Positions 54,925 through 61,506 of a stretch of DNA of 64,000 nucleotides are shown piece by piece (position 1 is the first letter of the stretch; each line of letters begins with the position of its first letter). The position numbers and the translations under genes are program-made. Under the pieces are notes generated by a model that did not search any database, was not told the origin of the DNA, and saw only the letters and a program-made list of their open reading frames with translations. Origin of the DNA: Pseudoduganella rivuli (lineage in GTDB: Bacteria; Pseudomonadota; Gammaproteobacteria; Burkholderiales; Burkholderiaceae_D); assembly GCF_009674485.1 (NCBI RefSeq), contig NZ_WKJJ01000007.1, positions 1 to 64,000 of the forward strand, given 5' to 3'.

Positions 54925-55794
54925 TCATGGCTGCACCGCGTTCGTGCGGATAAGACCGCCCACCAGCCGGCCAAGTTCAACGGCTAAGCCAGCTCGGTGC
55001 TCGAATTCGGCCTTGAGTTTGCTTAGCCGTTGGCCCTGCACCAGGTAATGCTTCACCAAGTCGACATCCGCCGAAATACCCTTTAAGAGCTGCGTCTTGT
55101 TATCCTCGAGGCCATAGGCGAAGACGCCACGCATGATGCGCGCCATGCACGCGCGAAGATTCTCCCCATGTGTCGCACGCAGGTCGCGCGGCATGCGGAT
55201 GATGTCCTGCAGCAGCTGCAAGTCGAGGTCTTGCGCCTGCGATTTCAGTTTGAACACCGACGTGTCCGGGTTTGCCAGCAGAGCTTTGGCGCTGGCCTTG
55301 TTCAGCGCGCCACGTTGCTGTAAGTCGTGAATGACCTCTGCCACAACCGCATCCGAAACGGCTGTCAACACGGCGCTGTCCAATTCCGGGTGCTGCGAAA
55401 CGTAGACGACGCGTCCCTCGGCCTGGCTGCCCAGGGAAACGACATAGGGGATGCCAAATTCCTGCACTAATTGCCACAGGCGGCGGTTGAAATTCCCGAT
55501 CGGGAAGCCCACACGGATGTGTGGTTCGCTGGTCGTTCCCACCAGCTTCAGCTTGTATTGTTTGAGCGTGTACAGCGTGTAGGCGGTGCGGTCATAACCC
55601 TGCAGGAATTTTCCGGACTGAATCAGGATCAGGTGACCCGGGTATTTCTGCTCCAGGGTGCGGGCAATCGTCGCGCCGGGGTCATCGTGGCCCAGGCCGA
55701 CATCAATGCCTTTGTATGCGCGGAGGGAAAACTTCGTGCTTTCTTCGGCAGTTGGCGCAGTGTGTTGTAGTTCGTACATTTCGTATTGTTTCAA
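54925..55794 (-). CDS. avd: DGR accessory protein: MutS-I-like (MSL) domain fused to Avd
   Basis: The 289-residue product has two modules. Residues about 40-135 (ARTLEQKYPGHLILIQSGKF, then YDRTAYTLY, LVGTTSEPHIRVGFPIGNFN, LVQEFGIPYVV) match MutS domain I, known in DGRs as the MSL accessory. Residues about 188-284 (IIRMPRDLRATHGENL, then VDLVKHYLVQGQRLSKLK, GRLVGGLIRTN) match the four-helix Avd protein that binds the DGR reverse transcriptase and RNA. It sits between target A and the template repeat. A strong ribosome-binding site is not visible before the ATG. Confidence 0.82.
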   Translation of the reverse strand: MKQYEMYELQHTAPTAEESTKFSLRAYKGIDVGLGHDDPGATIARTLEQKYPGHLILIQSGKFLQGYDRTAYTLYTLKQYKLKLVGTTSEPHIRVGFPIGNFNRRLWQLVQEFGIPYVVSLGSQAEGRVVYVSQHPELDSAVLTAVSDAVVAEVIHDLQQRGALNKASAKALLANPDTSVFKLKSQAQDLDLQLLQDIIRMPRDLRATHGENLRACMARIMRGVFAYGLEDNKTQLLKGISADVDLVKHYLVQGQRLSKLKAEFEHRAGLAVELGRLVGGLIRTNAVQP

Positions 55795-55813
55795 AATGGT
55801 TGAGGGGCAGGTT

Positions 55814-55835
55814 GGTCACCGCTCACGCAGTGACC
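55814..55835 (-). other. Hairpin downstream of VR-A (DGR cruciform element)
   Basis: On the minus strand a 9-bp stem closes on the loop GTGA, a GNRA tetraloop. It lies about 35 bases past the target A stop. Equivalent hairpins follow the other two variable repeats. In the Bordetella phage DGR, a hairpin with a 4-base loop just downstream of the variable repeat promotes retrohoming. Confidence 0.8.
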
Positions 55836-55860
55836 GGAAACCAGTGACCAGAATCCCGGG

Positions 55861-56547
55861 CTACTTGGTGCAGCGGAAGCCGACAAGGCCGTAGCGGTAG
55901 CCGGGCGAGCCGACGCTGAGGTAGAACACGCCGGCAACGTCGCCGTCGTTCCAGAAGCCGCCGCGCACGAGCGCAAAGCCGGACCAATTTGAGCCAGCGC
56001 GAGGGCGCCATCCCATGCCTTTTTGCATCGAGGGATAAGGAGCCGTGGTGATGGACGCGGAATTCTCCGCAAAGGCATGCGCGACCACGCCTTGCAGGTT
56101 TCCTTGCACGTCGTCGAAGATCCAGGTATAGGCGTTACCGGCGAAGTCGTAGATACGCTCGCCGTTTGACAACTGGTGCCAGCGCCGCTCCTGCTCCTGG
56201 CGGGAAACATATTCACCGGGTTGCGGCGTGCGAACCGTGCCCATGTGCAGCCCCTGGAAGACGTTGCCTTCGCCGACCTTGCCGCCGGTCCAGTTGATGT
56301 CCTGCTGCACGATGTCATACGCGATGGCCAGGTATTCCAGCTCGGTGATCAACTTGCCGCCGATGGCCGCGCATGCGCGCTGCGACTCGCTGAAATTGAT
56401 CCGCGTCCACGGTTTGATGTGGGGAGCGATGGAAACTTCTCCATCTGGGTCTTCGCCGCACAGATACTGGCCAACCTGAAATTCCGGCATGGCAACGCCA
56501 TTTGGCAGCGTGATGGCCGGCACATTGATGAAAAGGATATTGGGCAT
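55861..56547 (-). CDS. DGR target protein A (FGE/C-type-lectin fold)
   Basis: The 228-residue start at 56547 has GAGGATC upstream. After a short beta lead (LFINVPAITLPNGVAMPEF) comes an FGE/CLec-type domain: KLITELEYLAIAYDI, NWTGG, RRWHQLSNGERIYDFAGNAY and GMGWRP. The last 39 residues are the variable region, LVRGGFWNDGDVAGVF onward, ending in FRCTK. The FGE catalytic cysteines are absent; a ligand-binding display role is the expected one. It is 66 bases upstream of the Avd gene. Confidence 0.9.
   Translation of the reverse strand: MPNILFINVPAITLPNGVAMPEFQVGQYLCGEDPDGEVSIAPHIKPWTRINFSESQRACAAIGGKLITELEYLAIAYDIVQQDINWTGGKVGEGNVFQGLHMGTVRTPQPGEYVSRQEQERRWHQLSNGERIYDFAGNAYTWIFDDVQGNLQGVVAHAFAENSASITTAPYPSMQKGMGWRPRAGSNWSGFALVRGGFWNDGDVAGVFYLSVGSPGYRYGLVGFRCTK
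55871..55984 (-). repeat. DGR variable repeat A
   Basis: It aligns with the template repeat over 114 bases without gaps. Of the 24 template adenines, 16 differ here; none of the other 90 bases does. Changed codons include AAT to TTT, AAT to GTT, AAC to GTC and AAT to CTT. The middle block TGG-AAC-GAC-GGC-GAC is unchanged. Confidence 0.95.
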
Positions 56548-56587
56548 GGTGATCCTCAAATTGGGCGTTTCGAAGTGTTTGGGTGGA

Positions 56588-56609
56588 GGCCACCGCTTAC
56601 GCGGCGACC
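56588..56609 (-). other. Hairpin downstream of VR-B (DGR cruciform element)
   Basis: On the minus strand a 9-bp stem (with two G-T pairs) closes on GTAA, a GNRA loop. It is placed like the hairpins after VR-A and VR-C. Confidence 0.75.
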
Positions 56610-56634
56610 CGGGACCAGGGGCCAGAGCCCCGGG

Positions 56635-57540
56635 CTACGTGGTGCAGCGGAAGCCGACATCGACGCTGCGGTAGTCGGGCGAGCCGAGGCCGAGGCGGAA
56701 CACGCCGGCATAGTCGCCGACGTCCCAGCAGCCGCCGCGCACGAGCGCATCGCCGGACCAGTCGGCGCCGGCTTCCGGGCGCCAACCCATACCTTTCTTC
56801 AGGCGCGGGTGGGGCGCGGTGGTGAGCGACGGCGAGTCGGCAGAAAATTCGCTGGTAACGATGCCTGCATCATCGCCTTGTACATTGTCGAAAATCCACG
56901 TGAAGGCATTGCCGGCGCAATCGAAAATATGCTGCCCGTTGGACAGCTGATGCCAGCGGCGCTCGTTAGAGTTGGGCGAGACGACATTGCCGGCCTGGGC
57001 GCTGCTGAAGGTGCCCAGATGCAGCCCTTGATAGATCGCGCCTTCACCGATAGTGCCGCCGGTCCAGTTGACGTCCTGTCGGGCGATGTCGTAAGCAATG
57101 GCGAGCGCCTGCAATTCAGTGATCAGTTGACCGCCGATTGCCTTGCATGCTTCGCGCGCTTCGTTGTGATCGACGTGTACCCACGGCGCCGCGGTGGCGT
57201 TAATTTGCGCGACATCCATCGGACCACGAGAGCACAGGTACTTGCCGACCTTGAACGAGGGGACTACCGTGCCATTTGGCAGCGTGACGTCTGGCACCGT
57301 GATGAATTCGTTGTCGGCGACAAGTTTAGCAAGCGCTTTGGCGCGCAAGTCGGCGGCAAGTTGTGGGAATTCATCCTTGCAGGAATCGGCATATGCGGCG
57401 ATAGCGGGCAGGGCATGTTTGTCGTGGTCCAGGTCCAGCACGAAATATCGGCAGTGCTCGTGCTTTTCGCCTTGCGCGTCGCGGCCATCGGTGCGGCGAA
57501 CTGCGAATTTTTCGTACAGACCTTGTTCCTGGTTGTTCAT
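56635..57540 (-). CDS. DGR target protein B with extra N-terminal domain
   Basis: The 301-residue start at 57540 has GGAG upstream. Residues 1-80 (NNQEQGLYEKFAVRRTDGRD, then HEHCRYFVLDLDHDKHALPA) form an alpha/beta domain that I associate with a phage protein family also found alone. The FGE/CLec domain follows (TLPNGTVVPSFKVGKYLC, GQLITELQALAIAYDI, NWTGG, RRWHQLSNGQHIFDCAGNAF). The last 41 residues are variable, LVRGGCWDVGDYAGVF onward, ending FRCTT. It is followed at once by target A. Confidence 0.9.
   Translation of the reverse strand: MNNQEQGLYEKFAVRRTDGRDAQGEKHEHCRYFVLDLDHDKHALPAIAAYADSCKDEFPQLAADLRAKALAKLVADNEFITVPDVTLPNGTVVPSFKVGKYLCSRGPMDVAQINATAAPWVHVDHNEAREACKAIGGQLITELQALAIAYDIARQDVNWTGGTIGEGAIYQGLHLGTFSSAQAGNVVSPNSNERRWHQLSNGQHIFDCAGNAFTWIFDNVQGDDAGIVTSEFSADSPSLTTAPHPRLKKGMGWRPEAGADWSGDALVRGGCWDVGDYAGVFRLGLGSPDYRSVDVGFRCTT
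56645..56758 (-). repeat. DGR variable repeat B
   Basis: It aligns with the template repeat over 114 bases without gaps, with 16 of 24 template adenines changed and no change elsewhere. It is the only one of the three to change the AAC-GAC pair after TGG (to GAC-GTC) and the TAC before it (to TGC). Confidence 0.95.
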
Positions 57541-57600
57541 ATGGGACTCCGTTTTCTGTTGGGGTTGTTGCCTGTTGCTCATGGACCGGCCGAGGCCGGA

Positions 57601-57837
57601 TTAATCTTCAATTTTTGGCGCCAGCTTCAAATCTTCCGGTTTCAGTGGCGCCGGGTTCCCTTTCAGGTAAATCTCAGCGCCGGTATCTGCGTCGATTCGG
57701 ACCACGTGGATATAGCACTGGAGGTCTCGATAAATCACTGGCCTGGCCGTTTGTGCGGCCCGCGCCAGCATCAGTACATGCCTGTCGATCGCATCGCGCA
57801 GCTGCTCGCCAGGCGATAGTTCATTGGCGGCAAACAT
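57601..57837 (-). CDS. Small phage protein, unknown function
   Basis: The 78-residue start at 57837 is 2 bases past the stop of the small membrane-peptide gene, so the two are coupled. The sequence (FAANELSPGEQLRDAIDRHV, then YRDLQCYIHVVRIDAD) has a helix and a beta hairpin. No family recognised. Confidence 0.6.
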   Translation of the reverse strand: MFAANELSPGEQLRDAIDRHVLMLARAAQTARPVIYRDLQCYIHVVRIDADTGAEIYLKGNPAPLKPEDLKLAPKIED

Positions 57838-57839
57838 GG

Positions 57840-57941
57840 CTACGACCAGTTCATGAGCAGCGCCACCAGCATGGCGCCGTAGATGGCTGCTTCGTGCCGG
57901 ACGGCAGCGCATACCAAGAGATGGAAAAGGCGCCGTTTCAT
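57840..57941 (-). CDS. 33-residue phage membrane peptide
   Basis: The ATG at 57941 has a perfect GGAGG 4 bases upstream and overlaps the previous stop (ATGA). The product (start MKRRLFHLLVCAAVRHEAAI) has a basic N-terminus and a C-terminal hydrophobic stretch (YGAMLVALLMNW). The strong ribosome-binding site argues that it is real. Confidence 0.55.
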   Translation of the reverse strand: MKRRLFHLLVCAAVRHEAAIYGAMLVALLMNWS

Positions 57942-58351
57942 ACGACCTCCGCGTATCCCTCGATGCGGATATCCGGCCCGGCGCCGTCCTGGTAATAGCT
58001 GTTGGCCACCGAATCGATCACCATGTCCGTTTCAGGCCCCGGTTTGCGGCGCGTCGAAATGTTCCGCCTGGCCAGCTCATAGGCGCGCTCCCGCGTCATC
58101 GACGTCCATACGCGCTGGCCCCTGTGCGGCTTGTGGTCGGGCGCAAAGCGGTCCATCATGAAGTTCACGTGGTACAGGTGTGGCTGGCCGCAGGAGGGGC
58201 AGGCCGTGCAGAACGGCGTCACTCCGTCGCGGCTGTTCCAGATGACTTCGAAGTGGCGGCACACCTTGCAGGCGTATTGCATCAGGCAGAACGCTTCGGC
58301 GTGCATGTGGCCCCGCGCGGTGCGGCGTTCTGTGGTCAATGGCTCGCTCAT
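57938..58351 (-). CDS. Phage protein with Cys4 zinc ribbon
   Basis: The 137-residue start at 58351 overlaps the rdgC stop (ATGA). A central ribbon (CKVCRHFEVIW, then CTACPSCGQPHLY) suggests zinc binding, maybe to nucleic acid. The C-terminus RERAYELARRNISTRRKPGP is basic. Function unknown. Confidence 0.65.
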   Translation of the reverse strand: MSEPLTTERRTARGHMHAEAFCLMQYACKVCRHFEVIWNSRDGVTPFCTACPSCGQPHLYHVNFMMDRFAPDHKPHRGQRVWTSMTRERAYELARRNISTRRKPGPETDMVIDSVANSYYQDGAGPDIRIEGYAEVV

Positions 58352-59247
58352 GCCGATGCCTCCCCGCCCAGCGCCGCGACCACGTCGTCCAGCAGCTTCG
58401 CCAGTTCGCCGGTCATCAGCATGAAGTCGCCATCGAAGCGTTCGGCATCGTTGCGCGTGGTCTTGTCGGTTTCCTGCAGCACGTCCAGCGGCTTCAGGGA
58501 TTTGATGGCCAGCGTCTCGTCCAGCACGAAACTGATCTTGCTGTTCCACGTCAGTGCCAGGCGCGCGCACTGTTTGCCGGCGGCGATGTGGCGGCGCAGG
58601 TCATTCGGCTCCAGCTCGTGCCGGACGTACTTCACCTGGGCCTTGCTCTCACCCGTGGCGCGCAGCGTTGCATCCCGGTCCACGGTGAAGCCTGCCGGCG
58701 CGGCGTCGGCCTGCAGCCATTCGGTCATCACGCCCACCGGCGAACGGTTCACGCGCAGGCTTTCCAGTGGCATACGGTCGACCGCCTTCAGCAGCAGCTT
58801 GACGACGTTGTCGGCCTTGGCCGGGCTGGCGGTATCGACCGCCAACCAGCCGTTCACGGGATCGATCCAGACGCGGGTGGTCGACTGAACCGGGAAGGCG
58901 CGCGGCAACAATTCGTCGGCGACGCGTTCCTTCAGTTCCTTCATCGCCTTTTTGCCGGGCGCGAAACCCTGTGCTTCCTCCATATCGGCCGCTCGAGCCT
59001 TGGCCACCTGGTTGATGACGGTGGCTGGCAGCAGCTTCTTCTCCGTTTGCAACTGGATCAGCCACTGCTGATTGACGGCGTGCACCAGTTCGCATTGCGG
59101 TCGCGGCGCCGCCCAGCCCTCGCGCAGCAGTTCGGCGCTGGTTGGCTGCGTGAATTTGGCCGGCGCCAGCGCGGCGCGCAGCTGGTCGACGGTGAAAGCC
59201 CAGGCTTTTGGCAGCCGGTAGAGTTGAAGGTTTTTGAACCAGGTCAT
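58348..59247 (-). CDS. rdgC: Recombination-associated protein RdgC, phage copy
   Basis: The 299-residue length matches RdgC. Family features are visible: WFKNLQLYRLPKAW at the N-terminus, RTxWxDPVNGWLAVDTASPA, VDRMPLESL, LRRHIAAGKQCARLALTWNS and ISFVLDETLAIKSLKPLDVL. RdgC forms a ring on double-stranded DNA and limits RecA recombination. The ATG has AAGGAAA upstream. A phage copy embedded between two DGR targets may help replication or recombination during induction; a DGR role is speculation. Confidence 0.95.
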   Translation of the reverse strand: MTWFKNLQLYRLPKAWAFTVDQLRAALAPAKFTQPTSAELLREGWAAPRPQCELVHAVNQQWLIQLQTEKKLLPATVINQVAKARAADMEEAQGFAPGKKAMKELKERVADELLPRAFPVQSTTRVWIDPVNGWLAVDTASPAKADNVVKLLLKAVDRMPLESLRVNRSPVGVMTEWLQADAAPAGFTVDRDATLRATGESKAQVKYVRHELEPNDLRRHIAAGKQCARLALTWNSKISFVLDETLAIKSLKPLDVLQETDKTTRNDAERFDGDFMLMTGELAKLLDDVVAALGGEASA

Positions 59248-59522
59248 GACATTTCCTTGGTGGTAGCGGCAGGTTGCAGGCGATGCAAGCGGCTTTGGGC
59301 GGTGGCGCGGTCGAACAGGGCCATGCGCTCCAGGGTGGCCGCTCGCTCATGCTTGGCCCGGTAACGCCGGTAGCGGCGGTTGTGGAAGGCGATTTCGCCG
59401 CGCAGGCTATGGCGGACCAGAGCGTTCCAGGCGCGCCGGCAGGCGCGCGCAAAGATATGGGCCAGCGCCGTGACAGTGCTGTGCGGCCTGGAATTGGCGG
59501 CGATGGTGAAGGCGTGTTTCAT
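59244..59522 (-). CDS. Basic phage protein, unknown function
   Basis: The 92-residue start at 59522 has AAGGAG upstream. It is strongly basic (RACRRAWNALVRHSLRGEIA, then NRRYRRYRAKHERAA), so it probably binds nucleic acid. It overlaps the rdgC start by 4 bases. No family recognised. Confidence 0.65.
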   Translation of the reverse strand: MKHAFTIAANSRPHSTVTALAHIFARACRRAWNALVRHSLRGEIAFHNRRYRRYRAKHERAATLERMALFDRATAQSRLHRLQPAATTKEMS

Positions 59523-59548
59523 GATGTACTCCTTACGCGGACGTGGGG

Positions 59549-59570
59549 AGTCACCGCTTGCGCGGCGACC
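59549..59570 (-). other. Hairpin downstream of VR-C (DGR cruciform element)
   Basis: On the minus strand a 9-bp stem (with G-T pairs) closes on GCAA, a GNRA loop. The loop sequence differs from the other two hairpins but stays within GNRA. Confidence 0.75.
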
Positions 59571-59595
59571 TGAGACCAGGGATCAGTGGCCCGGG

Positions 59596-60510
59596 CTACT
59601 TGGTGCAGCGGAAGCCGACATCGCCGCTGCGGATGTCGGGCGAGCCGCTGAGGAGGCTGAACACGCCGGCATAGTCGCCGTCGTTCCAGTAGCCGCCGCG
59701 CACGAGCGCACGGCCGGACCAGTTCGCATCCGCGTCTGGCCGCCAGCCCATGCCACACTGGCGTGATCCATAAGGTGGCGTGACCAGGGACAGCGACCGC
59801 TCGTCGAACCGGCGGGCGACAATGCCGTCGGCGTCGCCCTGCACGTCATCGAACACCCAGGTGTGGATGTTGCCGGCGAGCCCGTAGACACGCTCACCAG
59901 TGGACAGCACATGCCAGCTGCGTTCATCCGCTTCGGGCGAGACAAAATCAGCTGCCTGGGCGCTGCTTACCTTTCCCAGATGCAGACCCTGATACACCTG
60001 GCCTGCACCCACGGCGCCACCGGTCCAGTTCCCTGGCTGATTGACCACATTCAGGCGGATCGCCAGTTCCTGCGTTTCGCGGGCCAGCTGGTAGCCCGCG
60101 TCGGCGCATGCGGCCACTGCTTCGCGATAGCTGACGTTGACCCACGGTTTGGCGGATGGCGACAGCTGCAGCTTGCCGTCGTCTCCTTTGCTGGCCGGAT
60201 AACGGGCGTAGAGAAAAGCTGGCACCAGCGTGCCATTGGGCAGCAGCGTTTCCGGCACCAGTACGAAGTGCTCATTGCCGCCTTCCGTCAGCCCCAGGGC
60301 GAACATCAGCGTCGGCGAGCCGTCGACCAGGCGCTTGTCGCTGTCGCGCACGATCAAGTGCAGGCTGGAGGCCGGGTGGTGGAACTTCGTCAGGCCTTCC
60401 CAAGTGCCGGCCACCTGAAGGCCGGTGACGGTATGGCCGTTCAGGCGCGCGGAAAAGGTGCGCTCTTCGATCAGTTCCAGGGCTGCGGAGTGGGTCATGG
60501 CGGGCTTCAT
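59596..60510 (-). CDS. DGR target protein C with distinct N-terminal domain
   Basis: The 304-residue product has its own N-terminal domain (about 1-85: THSAALELIEERTFSARLNG, then TVTGLQVAGTWEG and SLHLIVRDSDKRLVDGSPTL) unlike those of A and B. The FGE/CLec domain follows (LLPNGTLVPAFLYARY, YQLARETQELAIRLNV, NWTGG, RSWHVLSTGERVYGLAGNIH, GMGWRP). The last 39 residues are variable, LVRGGYWNDGDYAGVF onward, ending FRCTK. It is second in the leftward operon, 4.7 kb upstream of the reverse transcriptase. Confidence 0.9.
   Translation of the reverse strand: MKPAMTHSAALELIEERTFSARLNGHTVTGLQVAGTWEGLTKFHHPASSLHLIVRDSDKRLVDGSPTLMFALGLTEGGNEHFVLVPETLLPNGTLVPAFLYARYPASKGDDGKLQLSPSAKPWVNVSYREAVAACADAGYQLARETQELAIRLNVVNQPGNWTGGAVGAGQVYQGLHLGKVSSAQAADFVSPEADERSWHVLSTGERVYGLAGNIHTWVFDDVQGDADGIVARRFDERSLSLVTPPYGSRQCGMGWRPDADANWSGRALVRGGYWNDGDYAGVFSLLSGSPDIRSGDVGFRCTK
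59606..59719 (-). repeat. DGR variable repeat C
   Basis: It aligns with the template repeat over 114 bases without gaps, with 12 of 24 template adenines changed and no change elsewhere. Unlike the others, the block TAC-TGG-AAC-GAC-GGC-GAC is fully unmutated, so changes concentrate at both ends, mainly the 3' half. Confidence 0.95.
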
Positions 60511-60513
60511 GGA

Positions 60514-60657
60514 TCAACGTACTCCGGCTGCGGTATGCAGCATGGCCCAGCCCAATTGGCGGCGGACTTCAACGGGTGCTGGCGGGGCGAGGCGGGAGTG
60601 CTGGCGCAACTGCATCCAGTTGCGGACTTGTTGCTTCGTGGGGTGGGTGGTGGGCAT
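60514..60657 (-). CDS. First gene of the leftward early operon, 47 residues
   Basis: The ATG at 60657 has GGAGA upstream and lies 40 bases past the predicted -10 box. The small basic product (TTHPTKQQVRNWMQLRQHSR) has a helix-rich start, perhaps DNA-binding. Target C begins 3 bases past its stop. Similar short proteins open phage early operons; function unknown. Confidence 0.55.
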   Translation of the reverse strand: MPTTHPTKQQVRNWMQLRQHSRLAPPAPVEVRRQLGWAMLHTAAGVR

Positions 60658-60696
60658 CGCGGTCTCCATCGTTGAGGTTGCTGCGTCGATGGAATT

Positions 60697-60725
60697 AGTT
60701 TAAGTGCGCTTAAAATTTAAATCAA
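60697..60725 (-). promoter_or_regulatory. Predicted promoter of the leftward operon
   Basis: On the minus strand TTGATT (-35, 60725-60720) is separated by 17 bases from TAAACT (-10, 60702-60697). The operator at 60700-60713 covers the -10 and spacer. This promoter should drive the run of genes down to 46692, including all the DGR genes. Confidence 0.65.
60700..60713. promoter_or_regulatory. Phage repressor operator OL1
   Basis: TTAAGTGCGCTTAA belongs to a five-member set, pattern TTAA(G/A)YNNRCTTAA or close to it. It overlaps the leftward promoter's -10. Confidence 0.7.
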
Positions 60726-60733
60726 GCAAAATT

Positions 60734-60747
60734 TTAAGCTTGCTTAA
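60734..60747. promoter_or_regulatory. Phage repressor operator OL2
   Basis: TTAAGCTTGCTTAA is nearly palindromic and lies upstream of the -35 of the leftward promoter, 34 bases centre to centre from OL1. Confidence 0.7.
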
Positions 60748-60788
60748 GCATGGTGGCGCGATCGCTTGTTTGGATGATTTGATTGACG

Positions 60789-60812
60789 AAAAATAGCCCC
60801 GGCTAGCGGGGC
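60789..60812 (-). terminator. Rho-independent terminator after the zinc-ribbon membrane protein gene
   Basis: On the minus strand GCCCCG-CTAGC-CGGGGC is followed by TATTTTT. It stops transcription from the 60901-61425 gene before the operator-controlled leftward promoter. Confidence 0.85.
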
Positions 60813-60900
60813 ACAATGAGGCAGGATGGAAGAAGTGACTAACTGAGCCTTGGCATGCCTACGTCAGGCATGATCAGAACAGGCAAGTTCGCTGATGTTG

Positions 60901-61425
60901 TCACAGCAGTACTAAGTCGGAAACTCGGCAACTTGTAGAGTTTGCCTGGTTGTGCACGAAGCCCATGTTGAACTCTTTAATGTTCACGGACTTCCCGGCC
61001 TTAACTATCTCATAAACGACTTTTGTATTTCTATCGATGCGAGTGCCGCTATTTGATGAATGTACGCATTCAATTTCGATGTCTTTGACATCGTGAACAC
61101 CATCGTTTCTGATTTTGGTGCTGAGTAACATGACGTTGTCGAAACCGCCTTTATGCCACGCTAATTTATCAAGGTTAATTGCACGAATGGCTTCTTCCTT
61201 AGGGTCAAGCTTCGGTGGCGAAGAGGTGGGCGCGCTGCCTTTGGCGGCCGTACCACCGCTAATACCACCAATGATATTTCCCAAGATCCCAATTCCAAAT
61301 AGCACCGCCAAAACCTTTACGGTAAGCGAGGTTTTCTTTACAGGTTTTGAAATGCCGCACTTCGGGCAGGTCTTCGCTTCGTCGCTGACTTCGGTTTTGC
61401 ATTCTCGGCATTTGGCTATAGCCAT
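60901..61425 (-). CDS. Zinc-ribbon membrane protein in the immunity region
   Basis: The 174-residue product has an N-terminal zinc ribbon (AKCRECKTEVSDEAKTCPKC), one membrane helix (about 33-55), a Ser/Pro linker and a beta-rich extracytoplasmic domain with two cysteines. Its base composition is clearly more AT-rich than the host genes. It lies just downstream of the repressor gene on the same strand and so is likely expressed in the lysogen, a typical place for morons or superinfection-exclusion genes; that role is inference. Confidence 0.72.
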   Translation of the reverse strand: MAIAKCRECKTEVSDEAKTCPKCGISKPVKKTSLTVKVLAVLFGIGILGNIIGGISGGTAAKGSAPTSSPPKLDPKEEAIRAINLDKLAWHKGGFDNVMLLSTKIRNDGVHDVKDIEIECVHSSNSGTRIDRNTKVVYEIVKAGKSVNIKEFNMGFVHNQANSTSCRVSDLVLL

Positions 61426-61506
61426 GGACGCTCTCCATCGAGGCTGTTTAATTTACCCATCATATGCCAAATTTCTACATGGAAATCTATCAAATTATCA
61501 CCATGT

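Noticed and set aside
54787..54928. Template repeat as the coding end of a fourth target gene (reads as SGNALVRGGYWNDGDN...)
   Set aside because: The frame has no FGE domain upstream, only about 20 bases to the Avd stop; it is the template, not a gene.
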